Below, in pieces: positions 44,902-54,215 of a stretch of DNA of 64,000 bases (the stretch's first letter is position 1; each line of letters starts with the position of its first letter). The position numbers were made by a program, and so were the translations under genes. Under the pieces are notes generated by a model. The model made no database searches, was not told where the DNA came from, and worked only from the letters and a program-made list of their open reading frames with translations. Source of the DNA: GYS-P2D sp964414425 (GTDB taxonomy: Bacteria > Bacteroidota > Bacteroidia > Chitinophagales > Saprospiraceae); assembly GCA_964414425.1 (NCBI GenBank), contig CAYPWL010000011.1:17747-81746 (forward strand), given 5' to 3'.

Positions 44902-46395
44902 TTACTCTTTGACGACAGTCATCTTAATCTTAAAGTGGATCGCGGCATAGAGCAAGGTGACGAATGGGCTTAAGTAATTAAATATAGCGTAGGCAAAATA
45001 CTCGAAAGTCCCAACGCCCAATACCCCGGATTGGTAAGCTCCACAGGTGTTCCATGGTATCAGTACTGAGGTTACTGTACCAGAGTCTTCTAATGTGCGA
45101 CTTAGGTTGACAGGATGTAATCCCTTCTCTTCATAAGCCTTAGTGAACATCTTACCGGGCACTACTATGGCCAAGTACTGATCTGATGCAGTCAAGTTAA
45201 GCGCAAGGCAACTTGCTACCGTAGAAGCAAATAATCCAAATACAGTAGTAGCTATACTTAACAGTGCTGCGCTAATCCGCTCTAAGGCCCCAATGGCGTC
45301 CATAACGCCCCCAAACACCATCGCACACATAATTAACCAGATCGTACCCAGCATGCCGCTCATGCCTCCAGAACTGAATAAATCATTGAGCGTCTCATCA
45401 TCGGTAACTACAGCGCTATCGACAGTCATCGCATTCATCACGCCCTGATAAGCCGACTGAAAATTCAGTGACTCTGCACCTGCAATATCAGCAACGATAC
45501 CCGGCTGAAAGATAACCGCAAAAACACCTCCTAACAATGTACCTACCATCAGCGCTACCAACGGTGGTGCCTTCTTAATGATTAGAAGTACCACTGTGAC
45601 TGGCACCAAAAAGAGTACGGGACTAATGTGAAACGCTTCATTGATCGAGCCTAACATAGCCTCGGGGTTAGTATAACCTGTAGTGTCTCGGGTCAATCCA
45701 ATAATAGTAAATATGATCAGTGACAAGACGATTGTTGGTACCGTGGTCAAGGCCATGTACTTGATATGGTCAAACAGTTCTGCCCCAGCCATAGCTGGTG
45801 CCAGATTGGTAGTATCAGAGAGTGGAGACATCTTATCTCCGAAGTATGCTCCTGATAGAACTGCACCTGCCACCATGCCCAGAGGTAGCCCTATAGCCTT
45901 ACCTATACCAATCAACGCTATACCTACAGTCGCCGATGTCGTCCATGAACTGCCCGTAGCAATTGAGATAATCGCACAGATTATTACTGTTGCGGGTAAG
46001 AATATCGTTGGGTTAAGGATCTGCAAGCCGTAATAGATCATAGCGGGTATGATGCCACTGATCAACCAAGTACCCGCCAGCGCACCTACCATCAGTAATA
46101 TTAAGATGGCACCTGTCGTCGACTTAAAGTTCTTAGAAACCTCTTCAATCATGGTCTTATAGCTCACCTTATTCCTAAAGCCCACTATAGCCGCTACCGT
46201 CGCTCCTATGAGGAGGACAAACTGGTTGGATCCACTCAGCGCATCATCACCATATACATAGACATTATAAGCTAATAACACGACAAGTGCTGCGATAGGA
46301 ATCAGTGCTTCGGCTATGCTGAGATTTCTATTGCTGATGATTTTGGTATCCTCCATGTCAAGATTCTTTCTATAGCTGTTAATGTAGTCATACAT
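44902..46395 (-). CDS. nhaC: Na+/H+ antiporter NhaC family
   Basis: A 497-residue inner-membrane protein with about 11-12 hydrophobic helices. GSSWTTSATVGIALIGIG and GAYFGDKMSPLSDTTNLAPA are hallmark NhaC motifs (the latter in an ion-path helix). It exchanges sodium for protons and fits a saline habitat. Some NhaC-family proteins exchange organic solutes (malate/lactate types) instead, which cannot be separated by eye. Monocistronic. Confidence 0.9.
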   Translation of the reverse strand: MYDYINSYRKNLDMEDTKIISNRNLSIAEALIPIAALVVLLAYNVYVYGDDALSGSNQFVLLIGATVAAIVGFRNKVSYKTMIEEVSKNFKSTTGAILILLMVGALAGTWLISGIIPAMIYYGLQILNPTIFLPATVIICAIISIATGSSWTTSATVGIALIGIGKAIGLPLGMVAGAVLSGAYFGDKMSPLSDTTNLAPAMAGAELFDHIKYMALTTVPTIVLSLIIFTIIGLTRDTTGYTNPEAMLGSINEAFHISPVLFLVPVTVVLLIIKKAPPLVALMVGTLLGGVFAVIFQPGIVADIAGAESLNFQSAYQGVMNAMTVDSAVVTDDETLNDLFSSGGMSGMLGTIWLIMCAMVFGGVMDAIGALERISAALLSIATTVFGLFASTVASCLALNLTASDQYLAIVVPGKMFTKAYEEKGLHPVNLSRTLEDSGTVTSVLIPWNTCGAYQSGVLGVGTFEYFAYAIFNYLSPFVTLLYAAIHFKIKMTVVKE

Positions 46396-46479
46396 GCACG
46401 ATCAACCAAATCATACTCTTCTAAGCTGAGCAATTATAGGCACCGAATATATATTACGAGCACATCTCATGTTTTACCT

Positions 46480-46487
46480 TACCTTTG
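46480..46487 (+). promoter_or_regulatory. Bacteroidota-type -7 box before typA
   Basis: TACCTTTG matches the TAnnTTTG consensus exactly and lies 33 bases before the typA ATG, giving a short leader. A matching TTG-type -33 box is not clear. Confidence 0.5.
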
Positions 46488-46519
46488 CACTTTTTTCCAG
46501 CAAGGAAAAATAGTCCATC

Positions 46520-48316
46520 ATGAAGAATATTAGAAATGTAGCCATCATCGCCCACGTCGATCATGGAAAGACTACGCTTGTAGATAAGATCATCCACTTT
46601 TGTGAGCAAGGTCAAGAAAAAATACCTGAAGGAGACTTAATCCTTGACAACAATGATCTAGAGCGGGAGAGAGGTATTACCATATTCGCCAAGAACATAA
46701 GTGTCAACTATAAAGGATATAAGATCAATCTCATTGACACCCCTGGTCACGCCGATTTTGGTGGTGAGGTGGAGCGTGTGCTTAACATGGCGGATGGCGT
46801 ATTGCTCTTGGTGGATGCATTTGAGGGTCCTATGCCGCAGACAAGATATGTGACTCAGAAAGCATTGGAGCTCGGGCTTAAGCCTATAGTTGTGGTCAAC
46901 AAGGTTGATAAAGAGAATTGTCGGCCTGACGAGGTGCAAGAAGCAGTATTTGAGCTGATGTTTAACCTCGATGCAACCGAGGAGCAGTTAGATTTCGAAA
47001 CTGTATTTGGCTCTGCTAAGATGAATTGGATGGGTAGCGGTTGGGAAGAGCCTGCTGCTGATATCAGCCACTTGTTAGATATGATCTTAAAGCATATCGA
47101 GCCGCCAGCGGATAATCCTGGTGATCTACAGATGCAGATTACAACGATCGACTTCTCTTCTTATGTAGGTCGTATAGCAATCGGTAGAGTACACCGTGGC
47201 ACATTTAAGACTAATGAGCCCTTATCATTAATAGATAGAGAAGGTAAGGTTAAGAAGGTACGTGCTAAAGAGCTTTTCGTATTTAATGGATTAGGCAAAG
47301 CAAAAGCGACTGAGGTAGAAAATGGTGATCTATGTGCTGTAACAGGTATCGAAGGATTTGAGATCGGCGATACGATCTGTCCAGCTGAGTCTCCAGATGC
47401 GCTCCCAGGAATCCCGATTGATGAGCCTACTATGAGTATGGTATTTACGATTAACAACTCCCCATTCTTCGGAAAGGAAGGAGACTTCGTAACATCGAGA
47501 CACATCAAAGAACGATTAGAGAAAGAAACTGAGCGAAATCTCGCCATGCGAGTAGAGACCTCGGAGTCTCCAGATATATTCAACGTATATGGTCGAGGAA
47601 TCATGCACCTATCTGTATTGATCGAGACGATGCGTAGAGAGGGTTATGAATTGCAGATCGGTAAACCTCGAGTAATCATAAAAGAAATTGATGGCGTCAA
47701 GCATGAGCCAATTGAGGAACTGACCATTGACCTCCCTGAAACTACTGCAGGTAAAGTTATCGAAGCGGTAACACAGCGTAAGGGCGAATTAAAAATCATG
47801 GAACCCAAGGGAGATCTTACTCACCTAGAGTTTTCTATACCTTCTAGAGGACTGATTGGATTAACGACTACACTGATGAACCTTACAGCAGGTGAGGCCA
47901 TCGTAGCACATAGATTTGCCAACTTCGAGCCGTGGAAAGGAGAAATTCCTTCTCGAAATAAAGGAGCATTGATAGCAATGGAACAAGGGAGCACCTTTGC
48001 CTTTGCATTTGATAAATTGCAAGATCGGGGTAAGTTTTTCATAGCTCCAGGTGGAGAGGTCTATGAAGGACAGATTGTGGGAGAACACAGCAGAGACAAC
48101 GACTTAGTCATCAACCTGACTAAATCCAAGAAGCTCACCAATATGCGAAGCTCGGGAGCCGACGATAAGGTTAAGATTGCTCCTCCCCTCATTATGTCAC
48201 TTGAGGAATGCATGGAATACATCAAAGAAGATGAGTATGTAGAGATAACTCCTAAGTCTATCAGACTCCGTAAAATCTATCTCAAAGAGCACGAGAGAAA
48301 GAAAAACAAGGCATAA
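46520..48316 (+). CDS. typA: translational GTPase TypA/BipA
   Basis: TypA is a ribosome-binding GTPase involved in stress and low-temperature translation. The 598 residues include G1 AHVDHGKTT (about 10-18), G2/G3 ERERGITIFA and DTPGHADFG, G4 NKVDKEN, then EF-G-like domains II, III and V and the C-terminal domain (FAFDKLQDRGKFFIAPGGEV onward). Length and motifs are complete. A Bacteroidota -7 box lies just upstream and a hairpin shared with the convergent glucosidase gene lies after it. Confidence 0.97.
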   Translation: MKNIRNVAIIAHVDHGKTTLVDKIIHFCEQGQEKIPEGDLILDNNDLERERGITIFAKNISVNYKGYKINLIDTPGHADFGGEVERVLNMADGVLLLVDAFEGPMPQTRYVTQKALELGLKPIVVVNKVDKENCRPDEVQEAVFELMFNLDATEEQLDFETVFGSAKMNWMGSGWEEPAADISHLLDMILKHIEPPADNPGDLQMQITTIDFSSYVGRIAIGRVHRGTFKTNEPLSLIDREGKVKKVRAKELFVFNGLGKAKATEVENGDLCAVTGIEGFEIGDTICPAESPDALPGIPIDEPTMSMVFTINNSPFFGKEGDFVTSRHIKERLEKETERNLAMRVETSESPDIFNVYGRGIMHLSVLIETMRREGYELQIGKPRVIIKEIDGVKHEPIEELTIDLPETTAGKVIEAVTQRKGELKIMEPKGDLTHLEFSIPSRGLIGLTTTLMNLTAGEAIVAHRFANFEPWKGEIPSRNKGALIAMEQGSTFAFAFDKLQDRGKFFIAPGGEVYEGQIVGEHSRDNDLVINLTKSKKLTNMRSSGADDKVKIAPPLIMSLEECMEYIKEDEYVEITPKSIRLRKIYLKEHERKKNKA

Positions 48317-48327
48317 ATCCAACTCAT

Positions 48328-48354
48328 ATCAGCTGGTCCTTGCGACCAGCTGAT
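48328..48354. terminator. hairpin between convergent typA and glucosidase genes
   Basis: A perfect 11-bp stem (48328-48338 with 48344-48354) with a 5-nt loop lies 11 bases after the typA stop and 6 bases before the end of the opposite gene. No T run follows on either strand, so it may serve as a 3'-end stabiliser or a weak two-way terminator. Confidence 0.55.
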
Positions 48355-48360
48355 CACTTA

Positions 48361-50988
48361 CTAAGATTCATTGCGATGCAGCTCAATCATTAGATTGGCT
48401 ATTAATGCTGTCCATCCTGTCTGATGTGATGCTCCCATCCCTCTACCATTATCTCCATGGAAGAATTCGTAGTGGAGATGAAGATTCTTAGCGTGCTCAT
48501 CATGCTTGAATAAGTCCGTGTCACTTTCATTATGATAGACGTACTTACCCGTATCATCCCGCCCGAAAAGTTTGATCAAGCGCTTGGTGAGCTCATTGGC
48601 AATCTCGTTTAAGTTCAACTTCGTTCCAGATCCCTGAGGGAACTCATATGTGTAACTCTCTCCATAGTACTTATAGAACTTACGGAGGGACTGTATGATC
48701 ATATAGTTAATCGGAAACCAGATCGGTCCACGCCAGTTAGAATTGCCCCCAAACATAGCTGTATCACTCTCTCCAGGAGTATACTTGATCGTATGTCTCC
48801 CATGATGATTGAAGACAAATGGATTCTTCTCGTGATACTTAGACAAAGATCGTATGCCATAATCCGATAAGAATTCTGCCTCGTCTAATAATCGCTTGAG
48901 CAAATGCTCTAACCTATAACCCCGTAATAGTGACACCAACACATTTCCATCTTCATTTCGCTCTTCTATTCTTGAGATCAGCGAAGCGAGGTCTGGACGG
49001 GTCTTTATGATTCTAAATGCCCGCTCCTTGAACTCTGGCAGCACATTAAATAAGTCTTCATGAATTACCTCCACGGCGAATAGCGGGATCACCCCGACAA
49101 GAGATCTTACATTAAGTCGTGAGCAGAATCCATTGTCCATCTGAACTACGTCATAGTAGAAATTGTCTTTATCGTCCCATAGGGATACGTCTCGCTGTCC
49201 GATATGATGCATCGCCCATGCGATATTGAGAAAATGTCTGAAGAACTTCGCTGCTGACTCCTCGTAAGCATTATTCGTTTGAGCGAGCTCGAGCGAGATA
49301 CGGAGCATATTGAGCGCATACATGGCCATCCAACTTGTAGCATCTGCCTGTTGCATTTTTTTGATACCGGGCGGCATATGGTTACGATCAAAGACCCCAA
49401 TGTTGTCCAATCCTAAGAATCCTCCATCAAATAAGGCATTGCCCTCTTCATCCTTCTGATTGACCCACCAGGTGAAATTCATCAGTAATTTCTGGAAGCA
49501 TTTTTCTAAGAACCCAAGATCGCCTTGTCCATTGTTTTGCTTTTTATCACGGTCGTACACTTCCCACACAGCCCAAGCATGCACTGGCGGATTGACATCA
49601 CTGAAATTCCACTCATAGGCAGGTATCTGACCATTAGGGTGCAAATAGTATTCCTTGAGCATCAGTAGCAATTGATTCTTGGCGTACTGTTGATCAATCA
49701 AGACAAATGTGGTTGCATGAAATGCCAAGTCCCATGCCGCATACCAAGGGTACTCCCACTTATCAGGCATGGTAATGATATGCCTATGCGTCATATGCTT
49801 CCAGTTCATATTGCGCATATTCACTCGATCAGGCTTAGACTCGCCTGGGCCTCCATATAGCCAACGATAGACATCAAAATAGTAGAACTGCTTCGTCCAC
49901 ATAAGAGCACCAAAGGTGTTCTGCATGAGTTGACGTTCCTCCGTCTTTAAGCCCTCAGGGGCAACAGCCTCATAAAATTCATCACACTCTACTCTCCTCT
50001 TATCGAGGATTTCTTGGTAATCTCCAAATTGATCTGTCAGGTCTTCCTTGCTTAACCTTATGTGATAACTCTTTTCGCCATGGGCAGGGATCTCATCCTG
50101 ATACCACACACCTACCTTAGATCCAGTGAGTTTAGGATTGACGGTATCTGATCCATTAATTATATGTTCGTTGATACCATCCTTAACATAGTCCGTATCA
50201 TTATCAAAGTTGTATATCCGTTGATTGTTAGATTCATTCTCACAGAAGAGCTCCGTGCCACCTTGATAATACATATGCCATGTCCCATTGCGCTTAGATT
50301 GTGTAATGACATGACCTTTCTCTTTTTGATTGATGGTAGGCCTGTCATACCTTGCATTATGCTTCCAAAAATTCCTGAACCACAACTGAGGTATCACATG
50401 TATAGGTGCGGATTCGTGATACCGGTTACATACTGTGATCGTGCATAAGATATCAGTGGGTGTAGCTTTGGCATACTCGATGTAGATATCAAAGTATTGT
50501 TGATTGTCAAATGCTCCAGTATCAGCAATCTCATACTCAAGTTGATCTCGCCCCCTCTGATTAGATCTTACAAGATCTTCATATGGAAAAGCTTTCTGTG
50601 GATACTTATATAAGTATTGACAATAGGAATGAGTGGGTGTTGATTGCAGGTGAAAATAGAGTTCCTTCACGTCCTCGCCATGATTTCCCTGACTGTTAGT
50701 CAAGCCAAATAGCCGCTCCTTGAGTATGGGGTCTTGACCATTCCAAAAGGCAGGTGCCAAGCACATTATCTGCTTGACATCACAGAAGCCTCCTAACCCT
50801 TCTTCGCCCCATCTATAGGCATTGCTACGAGCTAAATCATGGGTGATAAAGTCCCAAGACTCCCCATGCTTGCTATAATCTTCACGCACTGTACCCCACT
50901 GCCGCTCAGCGACATACGGGCCCCATGTCTTCCAATCCATTGATTGAGTGCGTTTCCCCTCTTCGGTGTCAGTTGGACTTAACTTCAT
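48361..50988 (-). CDS. GH63-like glucosidase
   Basis: A large soluble enzyme of about 875 residues with the GH63/MGH1-like (alpha/alpha)6 fold. Characteristic segments include YVAERQWGTVREDYS, FGLTNSQGNHGEDVKELYFH, WEYPWYAAWDLAFH (with the presumed general acid Asp), NWRGPIWFPINYMI and GTKLNLNEIA. Bacterial relatives act on alpha-glucosidic bonds such as glucosylglycerate-type solutes or trimming of glycans; the substrate is not clear here. No signal peptide, so cytoplasmic. I chose the ATG at 50988 (MKLSPTDTEEGKR); an earlier in-frame start at 51030 would add 14 residues that do not look like part of the family. Confidence 0.88.
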   Translation of the reverse strand: MKLSPTDTEEGKRTQSMDWKTWGPYVAERQWGTVREDYSKHGESWDFITHDLARSNAYRWGEEGLGGFCDVKQIMCLAPAFWNGQDPILKERLFGLTNSQGNHGEDVKELYFHLQSTPTHSYCQYLYKYPQKAFPYEDLVRSNQRGRDQLEYEIADTGAFDNQQYFDIYIEYAKATPTDILCTITVCNRYHESAPIHVIPQLWFRNFWKHNARYDRPTINQKEKGHVITQSKRNGTWHMYYQGGTELFCENESNNQRIYNFDNDTDYVKDGINEHIINGSDTVNPKLTGSKVGVWYQDEIPAHGEKSYHIRLSKEDLTDQFGDYQEILDKRRVECDEFYEAVAPEGLKTEERQLMQNTFGALMWTKQFYYFDVYRWLYGGPGESKPDRVNMRNMNWKHMTHRHIITMPDKWEYPWYAAWDLAFHATTFVLIDQQYAKNQLLLMLKEYYLHPNGQIPAYEWNFSDVNPPVHAWAVWEVYDRDKKQNNGQGDLGFLEKCFQKLLMNFTWWVNQKDEEGNALFDGGFLGLDNIGVFDRNHMPPGIKKMQQADATSWMAMYALNMLRISLELAQTNNAYEESAAKFFRHFLNIAWAMHHIGQRDVSLWDDKDNFYYDVVQMDNGFCSRLNVRSLVGVIPLFAVEVIHEDLFNVLPEFKERAFRIIKTRPDLASLISRIEERNEDGNVLVSLLRGYRLEHLLKRLLDEAEFLSDYGIRSLSKYHEKNPFVFNHHGRHTIKYTPGESDTAMFGGNSNWRGPIWFPINYMIIQSLRKFYKYYGESYTYEFPQGSGTKLNLNEIANELTKRLIKLFGRDDTGKYVYHNESDTDLFKHDEHAKNLHLHYEFFHGDNGRGMGASHQTGWTALIANLMIELHRNES

Positions 50989-51006
50989 GCGATGACTTAT
51001 TAACGA

Positions 51007-51025
51007 TAGTACGAATATCGTACTA
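51007..51025. promoter_or_regulatory. palindrome in the glucosidase/MmcQ divergent promoter region
   Basis: Seven-base arms (51007-51013 and 51019-51025) flank a 5-base AT centre. It lies about 20 bases upstream of the glucosidase ATG and 58 before the MmcQ-like gene, a good position for a repressor operator. A -7-like TATCTTTA lies at 51056-51063 for the rightward gene. Confidence 0.4.
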
Positions 51026-51082
51026 CCCATTTAATTTTAATGGTAGGCACTTATTTATCTTTAGACTTATATCTATTAAGAG

Positions 51083-51439
51083 ATGAATGTAGAAGATCTG
51101 CGCTTTCACTGTATTCAGAAAAAAGGAGTTACTGAGGAGTTTCCTTTTGACGAGAAAACCTTAGTCTTCAAAGTCATGGGAAAAATGTTTGCCTTGATCG
51201 GTCTTGAATGGGTCGACCCTGCCATCAATCTAAAATGCGACCCCGAGAGAGCACTCGATCTACGAGATGAATATGACGACATTATCCCCGGTTATCATAT
51301 GAGTAAAAAACATTGGAATACTGTCTATACCGAGCGAGGACTCGAGGATGATCTCATCAAAGAACTCATCGATCACTCGTATGGCCTTGTCGTATCTAAA
51401 CTTACTAAAGCCCTCCAAAAAGAACTGGAGCTACTGTAA
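51083..51439 (+). CDS. MmcQ/YjbR family protein
   Basis: A 118-residue protein matching the YjbR/MmcQ (CyaY-like fold) family: LRFHCIQKKGVTEEFPFDEK at the start, KVMGKMFALIG, and PGYHMSKKHWNTVYTER, all typical. It is described as DNA-binding on the basis of fold; its role is not known. Ends 5 bases before the convergent Fe-S carrier gene. Confidence 0.92.
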   Translation: MNVEDLRFHCIQKKGVTEEFPFDEKTLVFKVMGKMFALIGLEWVDPAINLKCDPERALDLRDEYDDIIPGYHMSKKHWNTVYTERGLEDDLIKELIDHSYGLVVSKLTKALQKELELL

Positions 51440-51444
51440 TATGA

Positions 51445-51792
51445 TTATGCCGAAAAGCTCGTGCCGCAACCGCAAGTCTCCTGTGCATTGGGATTGCTGA
51501 AGGTGAATCCCCTATTGTTAAGACCTTCGTGCCAGTCTATCTCCATACCGATCAAATAGATGCCGTGAGATTTTTCCATGAGCACCTTCATGCCTGCGAT
51601 TTCGTAGACATCGTCCTTATCTTTTTGAGTATCAAATCCAAGGACATAGCTAAATCCTGAACATCCCCCGCCCTTGACGCCGACACGTAAACCATGGGTG
51701 TCATCAAGGTTTTGTTCTGTTTTAATCCTAGAGAGTTGCTTAATAGCACCTTCAGTTAGGCTTATAGGAGTAGTTGTAATCGTATCACTCAT
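51445..51792 (-). CDS. A-type iron-sulfur carrier (IscA/ErpA/HesB family)
   Basis: A 115-residue A-type carrier that takes [Fe-S] clusters from scaffold to target proteins. The three conserved cysteines are present: one in GGGCSGFSY (about residue 44) and two in ETCGCGTSF near the C-terminus. Single gene, not within an isc or suf cluster. Which of IscA, SufA or ErpA it most resembles cannot be told by eye. Confidence 0.95.
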   Translation of the reverse strand: MSDTITTTPISLTEGAIKQLSRIKTEQNLDDTHGLRVGVKGGGCSGFSYVLGFDTQKDKDDVYEIAGMKVLMEKSHGIYLIGMEIDWHEGLNNRGFTFSNPNAQETCGCGTSFSA

Positions 51793-51898
51793 CTTCTTTC
51801 AATTTGGCTCTGACATAACGAATATGAGACAAAGTTAGTTCATTGATGGTCTTTTTGAATACCTGTAATCGCTATTTTTACATCATAGTAATTGTGAT

Positions 51899-52420
51899 AT
51901 GCAGATTGTAGAGATTCTTATAGAGGTCGTTAAGTATGCGCTTCCGTCATTAGTGATATACTTTTTGATGAGGCAGTATACCTCTCAACAGACGTATCTG
52001 ATGGCACAACAAAATCGTAAAGATGCTGATAAGGATGTCAAGGCACTACGATTTCAGGCCTACGAGCGCCTGGTCATGTTCGTTGAGCGTACGAAGCTCT
52101 CCGATCTCATCATCCGATTAAATACACCCGAACTCAATGCCAATGCGCTAAAAACCATCCTACTGGTATCCGTGCAAAAGGAATATGAGCACAATATCAC
52201 TCAACAGCTCTATGTATCTGGTCAGCTCTGGCAGATGATTGAACTGTACAAGGATCAAACGATCAATGCAATCACTCAATCCTATATCAATATGGAGCGC
52301 CAAGGCAAGGATGCTTATGTCAATGACCTATTCAGTCATAACCAGCAATTATCCGTGGGGATAAGTAACAAGGTTAAGGCGGCGATTAGAAAAGAGGTCG
52401 AGTTATATTTTGATATATAA
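51899..52420 (+). CDS. membrane-anchored coiled-coil protein (DUF7935-like)
   Basis: A 173-residue protein with an N-terminal membrane helix (about 5-23) and a helical soluble part carrying LRFQAYERLVMFVERT and KEYEHNITQQLYVSGQLWQM. This pattern fits a small family widespread in Bacteroidota (DUF7935 in my recollection). No function is known. The candidate HEPN gene starts 6-42 bases after its stop, so the two are likely co-transcribed. Confidence 0.72.
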   Translation: MQIVEILIEVVKYALPSLVIYFLMRQYTSQQTYLMAQQNRKDADKDVKALRFQAYERLVMFVERTKLSDLIIRLNTPELNANALKTILLVSVQKEYEHNITQQLYVSGQLWQMIELYKDQTINAITQSYINMERQGKDAYVNDLFSHNQQLSVGISNKVKAAIRKEVELYFDI

Positions 52421-52462
52421 CGGTCAGTGGGTGTTGATGCCTCAACGTCTGATCATGATGAC

Positions 52463-52894
52463 ATGAGCGAATCCACAGTTCGATCCGACTTTTATCAATC
52501 GCTGTGCGATTCGGCCGAATTCACCTCAGAGCTCGGCAAGATGACGCTCGCCGTAGGACGTCTTGAAGCCACTCTGAAATCATATTTCATCAAGGCCGGT
52601 ATCAAAACAAACTTGAAGCGAGACACCCTTGGCCTACTCATCGCCAAGCTGATGAATTATGATGAATTCAAGTCTGACGAAATCTCAGGTCTCAATGAGA
52701 TCAGAAAACAACGTAACTATCTGACTCACGATATCTATGCACTGATGAGCAATCAGATTGATGATAGCTCTATGATAAGCGCCGATCTATTGCCCCTTAC
52801 CGTAAGTGCCTATATCGATGCGGCAAAAGCATTGCGTAATGATATCAACAAGCTGATAGAAGCGTTAATTGATAAAGGTCAACAGTTACTTTGA
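52463..52894 (+). CDS. putative HEPN-like helical protein
   Basis: An all-helical protein of 143 residues (from the ATG at 52463; a GTG at 52427 would add 12 residues and sits only 6 bases after the previous stop). IRKQRNYLTHDIY at about residues 80-92 contains R-N-x3-H, the motif that forms the active site of HEPN ribonucleases in toxin-antitoxin, CRISPR and abortive-infection systems. The motif sits at the start of a late helix, as in HEPN proteins. The rest of the protein has no recognised domain. No MNT antitoxin gene is adjacent; the partner is a small membrane protein. Motif-level evidence only. Confidence 0.55.
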   Translation: MSESTVRSDFYQSLCDSAEFTSELGKMTLAVGRLEATLKSYFIKAGIKTNLKRDTLGLLIAKLMNYDEFKSDEISGLNEIRKQRNYLTHDIYALMSNQIDDSSMISADLLPLTVSAYIDAAKALRNDINKLIEALIDKGQQLL

Positions 52895-52898
52895 TGAG

Positions 52899-54143
52899 TT
52901 ATTTGTCCAAGTAAGCTAATAGATCTCCGACAACGAAGCTGCTGCCTCCCACATAAATAAGATCACGCTCCGCTGCCCGGGATCTTGCCAACTCATATCC
53001 TTCGTGTACAGCTCCTACGCTCTCATAGCTCAATCCATAATCATCAAATAACTGACCTAAGGCATCAAGATCTATTGCCCTGAAGATAGCTGGTCGTACG
53101 AGATAATAGGTGGCATCCTTCGGTAGTAAGCTTAGGATACCCGTTAAATCTTTCTCCCTGACAAATCCCAATACCATCCTAAGATGACTATACTCCATGG
53201 ACTGTAGTCTTGCTATCACCTGTGTTATTGCATCTATATTATGCGCACTGTCTGCGATTATATCCGGACCCTGTTGTAGTATCTGCCACCGACCCGTATA
53301 CCCAGTGAGTTGTTCAAAATCACCTAAGCCAGAGTTGATCGATTCATCCGAGAGTTCTATGATCTCGTGACTCATGAGGTAGTTCAAAACGTATGATGCG
53401 GTCTTCAGATTGATCTGCCTAAATGGTCCTCCATGTGATGTAGCATTGTCCACTACACTAGTAGATGTTAAAGAGGCGAACTGAATATCAGCCCTACATT
53501 GCTTCGCCTTATTAATAAATACGCTATCACAAGAGGGTTGATACTGTCCTATGATCACAGGCACATTGGGTTTGATGATTCCTGCCTTCTCATGGGCAAT
53601 CTTATAAATGCTATCACCGAGCATATTCATATGATCCAAACTGATATTGGTGATGATAGAGAGGAGAGGCTTAATGACGTTAGTTGAATCTAATCTCCCT
53701 CCTAATCCAGTCTCTATGACGGCATAGTCTACCTCTGCGCGAGCAAAATAATCAAAAGCCATAGCCACGGTTATCTCAAAGAAGCTGGGTCTAATCTGTT
53801 CTATGTGTGGGCTAATACGCTCAACAAATGATGTTACTTCCCCTTCTGATATCCACTCCCCGCTAATCTTAATCCGCTCTCTGAAGTCGATATAGTGAGG
53901 GGAACTATATATACCTACCTTATATCCTTGTGCTTGCAAACCTGCAGCAATCATATGAGTAACCGTCCCCTTGCCATTAGTCCCTGCGATGTGTATACTC
54001 GGCCACTTATGCTGCGGATTGCCCAAGGCCTTGCACAGCTCAATGATATTGGTCAAGTTCTTTTTAATCGCTTGCTCTCCATCACGCTGATAGACAGGCA
54101 GCTGATCAAAAAGAAAAGAAATAGTCTCCTGATAAGTCATCAA
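52899..54143 (-). CDS. folC: folylpolyglutamate synthase / dihydrofolate synthase
   Basis: FolC adds glutamate to dihydropteroate and folates. The 414 residues show the Mur-ligase-like layout: the P-loop AGTNGKGTVTHM (about 53-64), YSSPHYIDFRERIKI (about 79-93), ETGLGGRLDSTN (about 141-152) and the C-terminal domain with DSAHNIDAI. Complete length. The start could be either of two adjacent ATG codons. It ends 5 bases from the convergent HEPN-like gene and is divergent from lycopene cyclase. Confidence 0.95.
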   Translation of the reverse strand: MMTYQETISFLFDQLPVYQRDGEQAIKKNLTNIIELCKALGNPQHKWPSIHIAGTNGKGTVTHMIAAGLQAQGYKVGIYSSPHYIDFRERIKISGEWISEGEVTSFVERISPHIEQIRPSFFEITVAMAFDYFARAEVDYAVIETGLGGRLDSTNVIKPLLSIITNISLDHMNMLGDSIYKIAHEKAGIIKPNVPVIIGQYQPSCDSVFINKAKQCRADIQFASLTSTSVVDNATSHGGPFRQINLKTASYVLNYLMSHEIIELSDESINSGLGDFEQLTGYTGRWQILQQGPDIIADSAHNIDAITQVIARLQSMEYSHLRMVLGFVREKDLTGILSLLPKDATYYLVRPAIFRAIDLDALGQLFDDYGLSYESVGAVHEGYELARSRAAERDLIYVGGSSFVVGDLLAYLDK

Positions 54144-54215
54144 TGCAAATAACTGATTTTATCTTACTTCATAATCTGTTGAGTACTGAATAATTCTCCA
54201 TCACAAGGCGATCGC

